Origin: Luteibacter sp. OK325
GTDB taxonomy: Bacteria > Pseudomonadota > Gammaproteobacteria > Xanthomonadales > Rhodanobacteraceae
Assembly: GCF_003050935.1 (NCBI RefSeq)
Contig: NZ_QAOX01000006.1
Location: forward strand, 124,001 to 188,000
Reading direction: 5' to 3'
DNA length: 64,000 nucleotides
Under the pieces are notes generated by a model that had not been told where the DNA came from, did no database searches, and saw only the letters and a list, made by a program, of their open reading frames with translations. Below are positions 1-8,669 of this stretch, piece after piece. A program made the position numbers and the translations under genes. Each line of letters opens with the position of its first letter. Positions within the stretch are counted from its first letter, which is position 1.

Positions 1-179
1 AGCAGGTTCTGGCAGAGCCCTTTGCCCGCTTCGATCGCCAGCTCCGGATCATCTGGAAGATTGGCCATGCCTTCGATGGCGGCGATTTCGCTGTAGAGGA
101 AATCGCGCATGAAGAATGAATGCGAAAGGCGCGCTCGACTGAAGGCTTCGGCGGCCCGAACGGTTTTCGGTGCTTTCAT
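1..179 (-). CDS. Partial gene: N-terminus of a protein resembling the peptidase M15A family
   Basis: Reading leftwards from an ATG at 179, an open frame runs off the window edge after 59 codons. It starts MKAPKTVRAAEAF and contains SHSFFMRDFLYSEIAAIEG followed by NLPDDPELAIEAG and LCQNLL. The pattern of an aromatic-rich 'F-R-DFL-SE-A---G--N-PDDPEL' stretch then a Leu-rich helix recalls the start of M15-type (D-Ala-D-Ala carboxypeptidase-like) proteins, but the Zn-binding part is outside the window. The family call is tentative; only the existence of a coding start is well supported. Confidence 0.45.
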   Translation of the reverse strand, partial: MKAPKTVRAAEAFSRARLSHSFFMRDFLYSEIAAIEGMANLPDDPELAIEAGKGLCQNL

Positions 180-327
180 GGAGGGTTCGGCCAAAACACG
201 TTGACCGCACTTTACCCCTTTCAACCGATCAGCTCTTGATGAAAGCCGGCAGCGCGGGCCGCCCGCCCTCACCGCCACGGAACAAACCTGCAAGGTGCGC
301 GGGGTCACCTGCTGCTACGTTGAAGGC

Positions 328-1446
328 ATGAGGTTTCGTATCGGCATCGTGGGCGGTTCCATGGGCGGCCTGTTTGCAGCCAGCCTGTTGCGCAAGGCTG
401 GCCACGACGTACAGGTTTTCGAACGCTCCGAGCGCGGGCTCGACGGTCGCGGTGCGGGGCTGGTCGGCCAACGCGAGTTGTACGCGATCCTGCGCATGCT
501 TGGTTGCGAACAGGCGGCCCGCGTCGGCGTGCTGGCACACGAACGAATCACCTTCGCGCGTAACGGCAGCGTCGCCGAGCGAGACGTGACACCGCAGACA
601 CAGATTTCCTGGGACCACCTATATCGCACGGTCCGTCACCTGCTGCCGCCCGCGGCCTACCGCGTCGGAGCACGCGTGGCGCGTGTCGAGAACTCACCGT
701 CGGCGGCGACGATCGTGCTGGACGATGGAGAAGCGCTTCGCTTCGACCTGGTCATCGGAGCCGATGGCGTCGGCTCCATCGTGCGTTCTGCCGTGAGCCA
801 CGGCCCCACGGCGAGCACTTACGCGGGCTATGTCGCCTGGCGCGGATTGATTGACGAAACCACGCTCCCTGCCGAAGCGGCCAGGGTGCTTTCCGAGCGC
901 TTTGCCTTCTTCCACATGCGCGGATCCCAGATCCTCGGTTACCTCGTTCCGGGTCCCGGCGGTGAAACCGCGCCAGGACGGCGGCGCTACAACTGGGTGT
1001 GGTATCGGCAAGCCGCCGAAGGCGTTGCCCTGGACCGCTGCCTCACCGGGAGCGACGGCCGCCTGCGCGAGTTTTCCGTGGCGCGTGGTGACATGCCGGC
1101 CCTTCTTCGCGACGAACTGGTGGCCGCTGCCGGCGACCTCCTGCCCTCACCGTTTGCCCTTGCCGTGGCGGCCGAACCCACCCCCTCCCTTCAGGCGATC
1201 TTCGACTACGAAAGCACGCGCATGGTGCGCGACCATGTGGCCCTGCTCGGTGACGCCGCCTTCGTGGTGAGGCCGCATACCGCCATGGGCGTGGCCAAGG
1301 CGGCGGGAGACGCAATGGCGCTCGCGGCCGCCCTCGACCGCCTTCCACTGGAGCGGGCCCTGTTCGTCTATGAAGCCGAGCGGCTGGCCGAAGGTCACCG
1401 CATCGCCGTCTACGGCAGGGAACTCGGACGCCCCCTCTCCGCCTGA
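328..1446 (+). CDS. FAD-dependent aromatic monooxygenase (2,6-dihydroxypyridine 3-monooxygenase-like)
   Basis: A class A flavoprotein hydroxylase of 372 residues from the ATG at 328. That start is preferred to an upstream in-frame codon at 295 because it places the Rossmann strand at the very N-terminus. Residues 5-13 give the dinucleotide fold (GIVGGSMGG). A DG motif (VIGADGVGS) lies near residue 152 and the GD motif (LLGDAAF...RPHTAMG) near 305. The mid-protein GYLVPGPGG and RRRYNWVWYR stretches are characteristic of the 2,6-dihydroxypyridine 3-monooxygenase substrate domain. These enzymes use NAD(P)H and O2 to hydroxylate aromatics in the cytoplasm. The true substrate is unknown, since no ring-cleavage genes lie nearby. 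Confidence 0.85.
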   Translation: MRFRIGIVGGSMGGLFAASLLRKAGHDVQVFERSERGLDGRGAGLVGQRELYAILRMLGCEQAARVGVLAHERITFARNGSVAERDVTPQTQISWDHLYRTVRHLLPPAAYRVGARVARVENSPSAATIVLDDGEALRFDLVIGADGVGSIVRSAVSHGPTASTYAGYVAWRGLIDETTLPAEAARVLSERFAFFHMRGSQILGYLVPGPGGETAPGRRRYNWVWYRQAAEGVALDRCLTGSDGRLREFSVARGDMPALLRDELVAAAGDLLPSPFALAVAAEPTPSLQAIFDYESTRMVRDHVALLGDAAFVVRPHTAMGVAKAAGDAMALAAALDRLPLERALFVYEAERLAEGHRIAVYGRELGRPLSA

Positions 1447-1548
1447 ACTGCCGACCCACGCACACTTGTCACATCCGGACCCTGCGCGCGATAGACGGCG
1501 ACATTGTCCGCCCCATATGCTTGGGCGAAGGGGAAACGAGGTTAGACC

Positions 1549-1881
1549 GTGTCCGAAGTGACGACTAAGAGCATCCTCCACACGCGCACGTCGCATTTCG
1601 TGTCGGGGGTCGCCACAGGGATGGCCATTACCGGACCGACCGACGACGGCTTTCTGCACCTGCACTTCTTCCGCGAAGTGCAGCGCATCACCAATGACGA
1701 TGTACCGGCCCGCTCGCTGGTGCCGAACGAAGTGGAGCTTGCCTGGGCTCATGCGGAGGCGAACATCCACCTCCACCGTGAGGAGATCGCCGTGATCTCG
1801 ATACCGGTAGGCCGCCTGCCCGTCATCAGCACCAGCATCGCCCGCGCCATGCGTTTCGTGGCCACGCTGGCGACGCGATAG
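1549..1881 (+). CDS. Hypothetical protein, 110 aa
   Basis: Reads from a GTG (MSEVTTKSIL) and ends one base before the stop of the convergent oxidoreductase gene. The product is soluble, mixed alpha/beta in appearance, with the stretch EVQRITNDDVPARSLVPNEVELAWAHAE split around its middle, and no signal peptide or membrane segment. I do not recognise the family. Codon use matches its neighbours, and the reading frame fills the space between two clear genes, which supports it being real. The start codon is uncertain because no strong ribosome-binding site precedes it. Confidence 0.6.
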   Translation: MSEVTTKSILHTRTSHFVSGVATGMAITGPTDDGFLHLHFFREVQRITNDDVPARSLVPNEVELAWAHAEANIHLHREEIAVISIPVGRLPVISTSIARAMRFVATLATR

Positions 1882-3012
1882 TCAGACCGGAGGAAACCTC
1901 ACGTGCATGCCGTCGTGCATCGAGCGTTCGGCCGCTTCGATGAGGTCGTGCATGCGGATGGCATCGTTGAAGTCGGGCGCGGTGCGCTCGCCCGTGGAAA
2001 CATCGTGTGCATAGGCTGCGTACAGATGCGCCAGCTCAAGCACGGCCGAAGGCAGGCCCGATGACGGCAAGCGATCGTATGCCGCCGGCACGGCCATCGT
2101 CACGAGCGGCTGGTCGTCGCCGTGCACACCGGTAATCACGTAGTCGTCGCCGACGCCGCCGAAGGCTGAGCGGTTGACGATCCGCAGATCGCCGGCATCT
2201 CCGGTGATGTCGATCTGCACACCCGACCCGTTGCGCTTGCCGCCTTCCACATGTACCGAAAGCACCGCACCGCCGGGTAGCATGCCGCTGAGCACCAGCT
2301 GGTCGGGAGTGGTCGTCGGGATGACTTCGCCGGTCTCGCGGATGGTGACCTTGTCGAACTGGTTAACCAACAGGGCCGAGATGGTCGTCGGCCAGCCCAC
2401 GGCCGTCAGCAGCATGTCGACGAAGTGCCCGGCGTAGATCGCCACCACGCTGGAGAAGTTCTCCTGCGGCGCGGTCCAGCGAAGTGATTGCCCGCGCAGC
2501 GCCTGGAAGTAGTTCATGCTCACGTGCATGCGCACCGAGCGCAGCTTGCCGACGAAGCCTTCTTCGATAAGGTCGCGCAGGTAACGCGTATGCGGTGCCG
2601 TGCGGCGCTGCAGACCGACCACATGGCGCACGCCCTGCGCGCGCGCGGCGGCTTCCAGTTCACGCGCCAGGGCGGCGTTCAAGGTCAGCGGCCATTCGCA
2701 ATAGACATCCTTGCCCGCGGCGATGGCGGCACGAACGGCCTCCTCGTGCTGCGGCGCCGTGGTCAGCACGACCACAAGGTCAACCTCCGGGTGGTTGACC
2801 AGGGCATCGAGCGAGTCGACCACATGGCGGAAACCATACTGCTGCGCGCCTTCGGCGGCCGCCGAGGCACGCTGGCTGTAGATCGCGGACAACTCGTACT
2901 CGGGAAGGAGGTCAAGAACGCGAACGTGGCCATGCTTTGCCCAGTTGCCGAAGCCGACCAGGCCGACGCGGATCGGCCGGCGACTCGATGAAGTCTTGGA
3001 AAGCGTGCTCAT
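1882..3012 (-). CDS. Gfo/Idh/MocA family oxidoreductase (Gal80-like EWP subtype)
   Basis: Predicted NAD(P)-dependent sugar or polyol oxidoreductase of 376 residues. The N-terminal Rossmann motif is VGLVGFGNWAKHGH (residues 17-29), and the strand VDLVVVLTTAP follows at about 78-87. The family's usual EKP catalytic-loop lysine motif is here CEWPLT (E106-W107-P108), as in the Gal80-like branch, where Lys is replaced by Trp. C-terminal residues 140-370 form the mixed-sheet substrate domain. It lies downstream of, and on the same strand as, a LysR regulator and an OYE reductase. With the Lys missing, a binding or regulatory role, or a non-canonical dehydrogenase, is possible. Confidence 0.82.
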   Translation of the reverse strand: MSTLSKTSSSRRPIRVGLVGFGNWAKHGHVRVLDLLPEYELSAIYSQRASAAAEGAQQYGFRHVVDSLDALVNHPEVDLVVVLTTAPQHEEAVRAAIAAGKDVYCEWPLTLNAALARELEAAARAQGVRHVVGLQRRTAPHTRYLRDLIEEGFVGKLRSVRMHVSMNYFQALRGQSLRWTAPQENFSSVVAIYAGHFVDMLLTAVGWPTTISALLVNQFDKVTIRETGEVIPTTTPDQLVLSGMLPGGAVLSVHVEGGKRNGSGVQIDITGDAGDLRIVNRSAFGGVGDDYVITGVHGDDQPLVTMAVPAAYDRLPSSGLPSAVLELAHLYAAYAHDVSTGERTAPDFNDAIRMHDLIEAAERSMHDGMHVRFPPV

Positions 3013-3108
3013 AGAAGGAATGCCTCGTAAAGGGAATGACCCTTTTATGCGGGCGTTATTCCACGGTCATAAGTGGTTTGCGGCTCCGCATACTTCGTCC
3101 GCACAGGC

Positions 3109-3999
3109 TCACTTCGCCGGAAAAAGATTCGCGCCGAAGTAATCGAGGAAGGCACGCAGGCGCGGGGCCATGTTGCGGCTGGACGGCCACACGGCACGGA
3201 ACACGTTCTCATGATCGAGGAAGTCGTCGAGAACACGTACGAGACGTCCCGCCTTCACGCCGGGCCCGACGGTGAAATCGGGTACGCAGGTGATGCCGCA
3301 ATCGGCTTCGGCCATTTCCAGCAAGGGCGCGAGCGTACTCGCCGCGGCGGCAACCGGTAACGGAACATCGGGGCCTTTGTTGTCCTGCCGGAAAGGCCAG
3401 CGCTCAAGCTTCCCTGTCGTGGGAAACCGATGGTGGAGACAGGCGTGACTGGCCAGGTCCGCCGGCACCTTCGGCGTGCCGGCGCGCTTGAGATAACCCG
3501 GCGACGCGACCAGCACCAGGTGGTACAGACCCAGCCGCCGCGACATCAGGCGTGAATCCACGCCTTCGCCCGTGCGGATGGCCACGTCGAAGCCTTCGTT
3601 GACGATATCGACCAGACGGTCGCTGTAATCGAGATCGAGCTCGATCTCGGGGTACTTCGCCATGAATCCGGCCAGCGTCGGTGCGAACAGACCGCCGAGG
3701 ATAGGCAGACTGACGCGCAACCTGCCGCGTGGCGTGGCCCGGTTGCCGGCCAGCTCGCGCTCGACGTCGCCGATTTCCTGGAGGATCCGCCGGCAACTCT
3801 CCAGCAGCATCTCGCCTTCCGGAGTCAGCGAGATGCTTCGCGTGCTGCGATGGAACAGGCGCACACCCAGGTGTGCCTCCAGCCGGGCAATGGTCTTGCC
3901 GATGGCCGACGAGGACAACCCGAGGATGCGCCCGGCCTGCGTGAAGCTGCGTGTCTCCGCAGCATGGACGAAGGTGGCTAGGGAACTCAGGCTGTCCAT
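3109..3999 (-). CDS. LysR-type transcriptional regulator
   Basis: A LysR regulator of 296 residues. The N-terminal winged helix-turn-helix spans about residues 1-60 (SLATFVHAAETRSFTQAG, then SSSAIGKTIARLE and HLGVRLFHRSTRS). It is followed by the linker helix and the periplasmic-binding-like effector domain (RLRVSLPILGG onward). I chose the ATG at 3999 over one at 4020 because GAGG lies 7 bases before it and LysR proteins begin right at this point. It sits 64 bp downstream of the OYE-type reductase and upstream of the Gfo/Idh/MocA gene, all leftward, so it may control one or both; effector unknown. Confidence 0.9.
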   Translation of the reverse strand: MDSLSSLATFVHAAETRSFTQAGRILGLSSSAIGKTIARLEAHLGVRLFHRSTRSISLTPEGEMLLESCRRILQEIGDVERELAGNRATPRGRLRVSLPILGGLFAPTLAGFMAKYPEIELDLDYSDRLVDIVNEGFDVAIRTGEGVDSRLMSRRLGLYHLVLVASPGYLKRAGTPKVPADLASHACLHHRFPTTGKLERWPFRQDNKGPDVPLPVAAAASTLAPLLEMAEADCGITCVPDFTVGPGVKAGRLVRVLDDFLDHENVFRAVWPSSRNMAPRLRAFLDYFGANLFPAK

Positions 4000-4063
4000 G
4001 GCAGGGGCCTCATCCGGCATCGGGTAGCTTGCATCGTGCGGCCTGTCGCCCTTTCAGGCAATC

Positions 4064-5215
4064 TCAGGCGATGGCAGCCTCGGCGTGCGCCGGATAGTCC
4101 GTATAGCCGGCAGCGGTGCCACCGTAGAACGTGTCACGGTCATAGTCCGCCAGCGGAGCACCGTCGGCGATACGCGACGGCAGGTCCGGATTGGAGATGA
4201 AGTAGCGACCGAAGGCGACCAGGTCCGCGCTGCCCTCGGCAAGGATCGCCTCGGCCGATGCCGGCGTGAAGCCACCCGCGGCGATCAGCGGACCATGGAA
4301 GAATTTGCGCAGCAGGCGCGAGGCGACCGGATTCTGGTCCTTCGACGTATCTTCCGCGTTACCGAGCACGCGCGGTTCGATCAGGTGCAGGTAGGCCAGG
4401 TTGAGCTTGTCGAGCTCGGCTGCGACGTACGTGAAGAGCGCTTCCGGGTTCGAGTCCTTCATGTCGCCGAAGCTGCCGCTCGGGCCCAGGCGAACCGCAA
4501 CGCGGTCGCTGCCCCAGACCGATATGGCCGCGCTGGTGATGTCGAGCAGGAAGCGGGCACGTTTCTCGATGGTTCCACCAAAGCCATCCGTGCGCTTGTT
4601 CGAGCCGTCCTGCAGGAACTGGTCGATCAGGTAGCCGTTCGCGCCATGAATCTCGACGCCGTCGAAGCCAGCCTGCTTGCCGCGCACGGCGGCCAGGCGG
4701 AACTGCTCCACCATGTCGACCACTTCGGCTTCGGTCAACGCCCGGTGCGGCGAACTCGGCACCCAGCCGTTCGCGGTGTAGGCGACGCCTTCATAGGCCA
4801 CTTCAGAAGGGGCCACCGGGGCACCGCCATCGGGCTGCATGTCGAAATGCGACTGGCGGCCGGCATGGAACAACTGCAGGAAGATCACGCCGCCCTTGGC
4901 ATGCACGGCGTCCGTCACGCGCTTCCAGCCCGGAATCTGTGCGTCAGAGTAGATGCCCGGCGAGCCCAGGTAGCCACCGCCGTTCGGCGTGACCACGGTT
5001 GCCTCGGACACGATATAGCCACCCTTGGTGGCGCGCTGGCGGTAGTACTCGACCATCAGGTCGCCCGGGACATCGCCCGGCTGCTCGGAGCGCATGCGGG
5101 TCAGCGGCGCCATGACCACGCGGTGGTCGAGGCGGAAGGGACCGATGGAGGTGGGTTCGAGGAGCTTGCGGGTCATGGCAGTCGGCCGGTAGTGAAGGAG
5201 AGATCGCGGAGACAT
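4064..5215 (-). CDS. Alkene reductase, old yellow enzyme family (NemA-like)
   Basis: FMN-dependent NAD(P)H ene-reductase acting on activated C=C bonds or nitro compounds. The TIM-barrel opens with KLLEPTSIGPFRL and VVMAPLTRMRS. The substrate-binding His-x-x-Asn pair is visible in EIHGANGYLIDQFL, followed by GSNKRTDGFGG, and the FMN-phosphate region is AAGGFTPASA and VAFGRYFISNPDLP. The start at 5215 is preceded by GGGGAAG; the family's conserved beginning (MTRKLLEP) would correspond to a start at 5176, and I cannot decide between them. It is followed by a LysR gene, the usual partner of such detoxifying reductases. Confidence 0.9.
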   Translation of the reverse strand: MSPRSLLHYRPTAMTRKLLEPTSIGPFRLDHRVVMAPLTRMRSEQPGDVPGDLMVEYYRQRATKGGYIVSEATVVTPNGGGYLGSPGIYSDAQIPGWKRVTDAVHAKGGVIFLQLFHAGRQSHFDMQPDGGAPVAPSEVAYEGVAYTANGWVPSSPHRALTEAEVVDMVEQFRLAAVRGKQAGFDGVEIHGANGYLIDQFLQDGSNKRTDGFGGTIEKRARFLLDITSAAISVWGSDRVAVRLGPSGSFGDMKDSNPEALFTYVAAELDKLNLAYLHLIEPRVLGNAEDTSKDQNPVASRLLRKFFHGPLIAAGGFTPASAEAILAEGSADLVAFGRYFISNPDLPSRIADGAPLADYDRDTFYGGTAAGYTDYPAHAEAAIA

Positions 5216-5309
5216 CCGCGCTTCCCCATCAGTTGGGCCCCCCTTCGCCCCCCCGGTAGACGGGCGGGCGTCCAGTCACTGCGGCCTCGAATTCCGCAAT
5301 GAGAGGCGA

Positions 5310-6902
5310 TCAGGGACTCTGCCGGTCGTTCTCGGCAGAGATCTCCTGCATATCGAGATCGCGTTCGAAGTAGTGCAGTAGTTCATCGTGGATCTGGCCT
5401 GACCGGTGCAACCGCAGCAGCTCCCTACGCCCCGCCGCGATAGCCGCCAGGATCACGTCGTAGTGCGCCTCGCGGCCGCCGGTAAACTCCTGCGGTGCAA
5501 TGGCATAACGTTCGGCGACCGTCGCGCGATACGTGTACTGCTCGAGCAGACGCGGATGGATCAGGTGGCCGTCGCTGTCATACGCATGTGCCTTGACCGC
5601 TTCCAGCTGGGCTATATCGATGAGCCTGTTCGCCTGGCCCTCATTGAGGTGGCTCGTGTCGACATGCACGGCACCATCGAGTTTCAGCCAGCGGATGACA
5701 GGGGCGATCGTACCGCCCTGCACTATCACCGTCACCAGGATCACGGCAAAGGCCGCGGCGAGCGTCAGGTCGCGTCCGGGCATCTCCTCGGGCAAGGACA
5801 GCGCGATAGCCAGGGTCACCACGCCGCGCATGCCTGCCCAGCTGAGCAGGAACGAGGCCGAAGGCGATGCTGGTGCCACCTTCTTTCCGACGAGCCGGGC
5901 GAGCGGCGCGCGCAGGTAGTCCGTGGCATAGATCCACACGAAACGGGAAAGAATCACGGCGGCGAGGACGGCGAGGATCGGCACGCCCAGGGCGTCCAGC
6001 GCACTACCGATGCCGCCAAGACGCTCGACCACACCACGAAGCGAGAAGCCGATGAGGATGAACACGAGGGCTTCGAGCAGGAAGATCATGACGGTCCAGA
6101 ACGCGGTGGCGCGCATCCGCATATTGGCCGGGAAAATGTCGTGCTGGTACCAGCCCAGCAGGATGCCGTTGGTCACGACCGAGAGCACGCCGGAAACATG
6201 CAGGCTTTCTCCGCCGATATAAGCCGCCCACGGTGACAGGCAGGCCGCTGTGATCGCCAGGTAGACGTGGCTGATGCGACGGACCACCTGGACCGCAGCG
6301 AAGCCGACCACGGCACCCACGGCGATACCACCCGCCGCCAGGCCCACGAAGCTCAGCGCGGCCGCGTGCGCACTGAACGCACCGGTAAGTGCGGCGGCAA
6401 CCGCGAAGCGGAACAGGACCAGACCCGTAGCGTCATTGAGCAGGCTCTCGCCCTCAAGCAGAACCATCAGGCGTCGCGGCAAACGCACCTTGCCGAGCAC
6501 GGCCTTCGCGGCCACGGCGTCTGGCGGCGACACCACGGCACCCAACGCGAAACAGGCGGCCCAGGGCAGCGAAGGTACGATCCAGTGAACGGTGGCACCG
6601 ACGGCAAGCGTAGTGAAAGCCACCGCACCGATGGCGAGCCACAGGATCCCACCCAGGTATTTACGGAAGTCAGACCAGACCGTGAAGTACGCGCCATCCT
6701 GCAGCAGGGGTGGCAGGAACACGATCAGCACCAGCTCCGGGTCGAAGGTCACCGGTGGTATGCCAGGCAGGAAAGCGATGCCGATGCCGCCGGCCAGCAG
6801 GGCCGCGGCGGAAGGCAGGCGAAAACGCCGTGCAATCAGCTCGAGGGCAAGGATCGCGACCAGAAGAATCAGTACGAACTTGAACGTTTCTGTCGACGAC
6901 AT
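5310..6902 (-). CDS. Na+/H+ antiporter, CPA1 (NhaP-like) family
   Basis: Inner-membrane monovalent cation/proton antiporter of 530 residues with about 12 hydrophobic segments over residues 1-420. The CPA1 core motifs are visible: VVSPPDAVAAKAVLG on the discontinuous helix (ion-binding Asp), LLEGESLLNDATGLVLF, and SWAGMRGVVTLAIALSLP. A roughly 110-residue cytoplasmic tail (from about 425) is hydrophilic and probably regulatory. It is transcribed divergently from a LysR gene with only 69 bp between the start codons, so the LysR protein is a candidate regulator. The substrate (Na+, K+ or Li+) cannot be read from sequence. Confidence 0.92.
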   Translation of the reverse strand: MSSTETFKFVLILLVAILALELIARRFRLPSAAALLAGGIGIAFLPGIPPVTFDPELVLIVFLPPLLQDGAYFTVWSDFRKYLGGILWLAIGAVAFTTLAVGATVHWIVPSLPWAACFALGAVVSPPDAVAAKAVLGKVRLPRRLMVLLEGESLLNDATGLVLFRFAVAAALTGAFSAHAAALSFVGLAAGGIAVGAVVGFAAVQVVRRISHVYLAITAACLSPWAAYIGGESLHVSGVLSVVTNGILLGWYQHDIFPANMRMRATAFWTVMIFLLEALVFILIGFSLRGVVERLGGIGSALDALGVPILAVLAAVILSRFVWIYATDYLRAPLARLVGKKVAPASPSASFLLSWAGMRGVVTLAIALSLPEEMPGRDLTLAAAFAVILVTVIVQGGTIAPVIRWLKLDGAVHVDTSHLNEGQANRLIDIAQLEAVKAHAYDSDGHLIHPRLLEQYTYRATVAERYAIAPQEFTGGREAHYDVILAAIAAGRRELLRLHRSGQIHDELLHYFERDLDMQEISAENDRQSP

Positions 6903-6971
6903 GATGGCCCCTGCGGAAGCGGGAGATCCCGCACCGTCACAAGCATAGACGAGGAGGACTATCCTTTGCGG

Positions 6972-7910
6972 ATGGACCGTATCGAAGCTATGAAAGTGTT
7001 TGTCGCCGCCCTGGACGAAGGCAGCCTTGCAGCCGCCGGACGGCGGCTTTCACGATCACCGGCCGCGGTGAGCCGAGCCATCGCCTTCCTCGAAAATCAC
7101 GTCGGTGCGGAACTGCTGCACCGGACCACCCGGTCTATCCGGCTCAGTGAAGCAGGCGAGCGCTACGCGGCTGCATGCCGTCGTGTGCTGGCCGAGCTGG
7201 ACGAAGCCGATCTGAGCGTGGCGGGCGAACGGGCATCGCCGCGCGGGACGCTTACGATCACCGCGCCGCCAGTGAGCGGCGAAGACATTCTTCGTCCCGT
7301 CGTCGATGCTTTCCTGGAAGCGTATCCGGACGTATCGGTCAACTTCATGCTGCTCGACCGCCATGCCAACCTGGTCGACGAGGGCATCGACATCGCTTTA
7401 CGCGTGGGCGATCTGCAGGACTCTTCCATGGTCGCCACTCGCGTCGGTGGCAATGTGAAACGAGTCGTGGTGGCATCGCCGACGTATCTGGCATCCCGTC
7501 CGGCCATTCGCGAGCCCGGCGACCTGCTCCAGCACCGGATCATCACCACGACACATTTTGGCCACGATACCTGGGTGTTCCCACCGGCGCCGGGCAGCTC
7601 CGTGCCGCGCTCGATCCGCTTCAAGCCGCGACTCGTGGTGAACAGCGTGCGGGCCGCCATGGCCTCCGCCGTGGCCCACCACGGCGTGACGCGCCTGTAC
7701 ACCTACCACGTTGCCGACCGCGTCCAGGACGGGTCCCTTCGCCTGGTGCTCCGTCACGCCGAGTCGGCCGGGCTCCCCGTGCACCTGATCACACCGAACG
7801 GTCGGCTCGCCGTGCCCAAGGTGCGCAGCTTCGTCGACTTCGCCGTGCCGTTGCTGCGTGCCGAGTTCGCGCGCTTGATGGCCCAGGCCGACGCGCTCGG
7901 CGGCGAGTGA
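6972..7910 (+). CDS. LysR-type transcriptional regulator
   Basis: A LysR protein of 312 residues starting MDRIEAMKVFVAALDEG. The open frame extends far upstream (to 6267) only because it runs antisense to the antiporter gene; the ATG at 6972 begins the helix-turn-helix (GSLAAAGRRLSRSPAAVSRA, then LHRTTRSIRLSEAG). The effector-binding domain begins near residue 92 (GTLTITAPPVSGEDIL). It is divergent from the Na+/H+ antiporter with a 69-bp shared promoter region and ends 15 bp from the convergent DsbA-family gene. The MDRIEAM..F and RLSRSPAAVSRAI style matches the group of LysR proteins that act on neighbouring redox or transport genes. Confidence 0.9.
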   Translation: MDRIEAMKVFVAALDEGSLAAAGRRLSRSPAAVSRAIAFLENHVGAELLHRTTRSIRLSEAGERYAAACRRVLAELDEADLSVAGERASPRGTLTITAPPVSGEDILRPVVDAFLEAYPDVSVNFMLLDRHANLVDEGIDIALRVGDLQDSSMVATRVGGNVKRVVVASPTYLASRPAIREPGDLLQHRIITTTHFGHDTWVFPPAPGSSVPRSIRFKPRLVVNSVRAAMASAVAHHGVTRLYTYHVADRVQDGSLRLVLRHAESAGLPVHLITPNGRLAVPKVRSFVDFAVPLLRAEFARLMAQADALGGE

Positions 7911-7925
7911 CGCCGCTGCCGCCAC

Positions 7926-8588
7926 TCAGCGCTGCGCGGCGGCCGCTTCCGTTAGCAGTCGCACATAGCCCTGTGGATCCTGCGAGCCGGAAAAGAACGG
8001 CTTGTCGTTCATGAAGTAGCTGGGCACGCTGGAAACGCCGGCCTTCTGCACGGCAGCCTCCCGCTCGCGTACCTCGCCTTGCAGCGACGTTGAACGATCT
8101 ACGGCTTGCGCAGCCATGCCAACACTGCCGGCAAGCGTCTCGAGCACCCCGTGATCGCTCACGTCCCGTCCCTCGGTGAAGTACGCGGCGAACATCGACT
8201 CGACCAGGCGCGTCTGCAGCAAGGAACCGCCTTCCTTCCAGGCCAGGCGCAGCAGCGCGTGCGCGGCCAGCGTGTGCGACGTGCGGGTCTGCTTGTCGTA
8301 GTTGAAGACGGCACCGAGCGGACGGCCCGCGGCAACGGCGCGCGCGTCCATCGCCTGTGCGTTCTCCCAGCTGCCGAAGCGGACGCTGCGGAACGTACGG
8401 CGATCCATGCCATCCGGCGGCAGGTTCGGATTCAGTTCGAACGGAATCCACTCGAGTTCAACGTCGATGCCCTGCTCCGCAAGCATCGCGATGGCCTTGT
8501 CCAGGCTGCGCTTGCCAATGAAGCACCAGGGGCAGATCACATCGGCGACGACCTGGAGTTTGAGTACGGTGGTGTTCTGCACTTGCAT
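7926..8588 (-). CDS. DsbA family oxidoreductase (FrnE-like, cytoplasmic)
   Basis: Thioredoxin-fold protein of 220 residues. The start at 8588 (MQVQNTTVLKLQVVAD) is preferred because the thioredoxin beta-strand follows at once. Active site C19-P-W-C22 (VICPWCFIGKRSLDKA) is followed by a helical insertion (residues 65-170), and the cis-Pro loop is GVSSVPSYF near 195. No signal peptide is present, so like FrnE it should act in the cytoplasm. CPWC with this insertion is typical of the 2-hydroxychromene-2-carboxylate isomerase/FrnE branch. It lies 81 bp downstream of the SDR gene on the same strand and may be co-transcribed. Confidence 0.88.
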   Translation of the reverse strand: MQVQNTTVLKLQVVADVICPWCFIGKRSLDKAIAMLAEQGIDVELEWIPFELNPNLPPDGMDRRTFRSVRFGSWENAQAMDARAVAAGRPLGAVFNYDKQTRTSHTLAAHALLRLAWKEGGSLLQTRLVESMFAAYFTEGRDVSDHGVLETLAGSVGMAAQAVDRSTSLQGEVREREAAVQKAGVSSVPSYFMNDKPFFSGSQDPQGYVRLLTEAAAAQR

Positions 8589-8669
8589 GAGAGTGTTCCC
8601 GGTAATCACGTTGCGAGCAGACCTGCGCACCCGCGTTGCTCCGCGGGCGCGCAAGTCTGTGGTGAGAGA

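Noticed and set aside
6267-6971. N-terminal extension of the LysR gene to 6267
   Set aside because: This part runs antisense through the antiporter gene. It has no LysR features, and the helix-turn-helix begins at the ATG at 6972.
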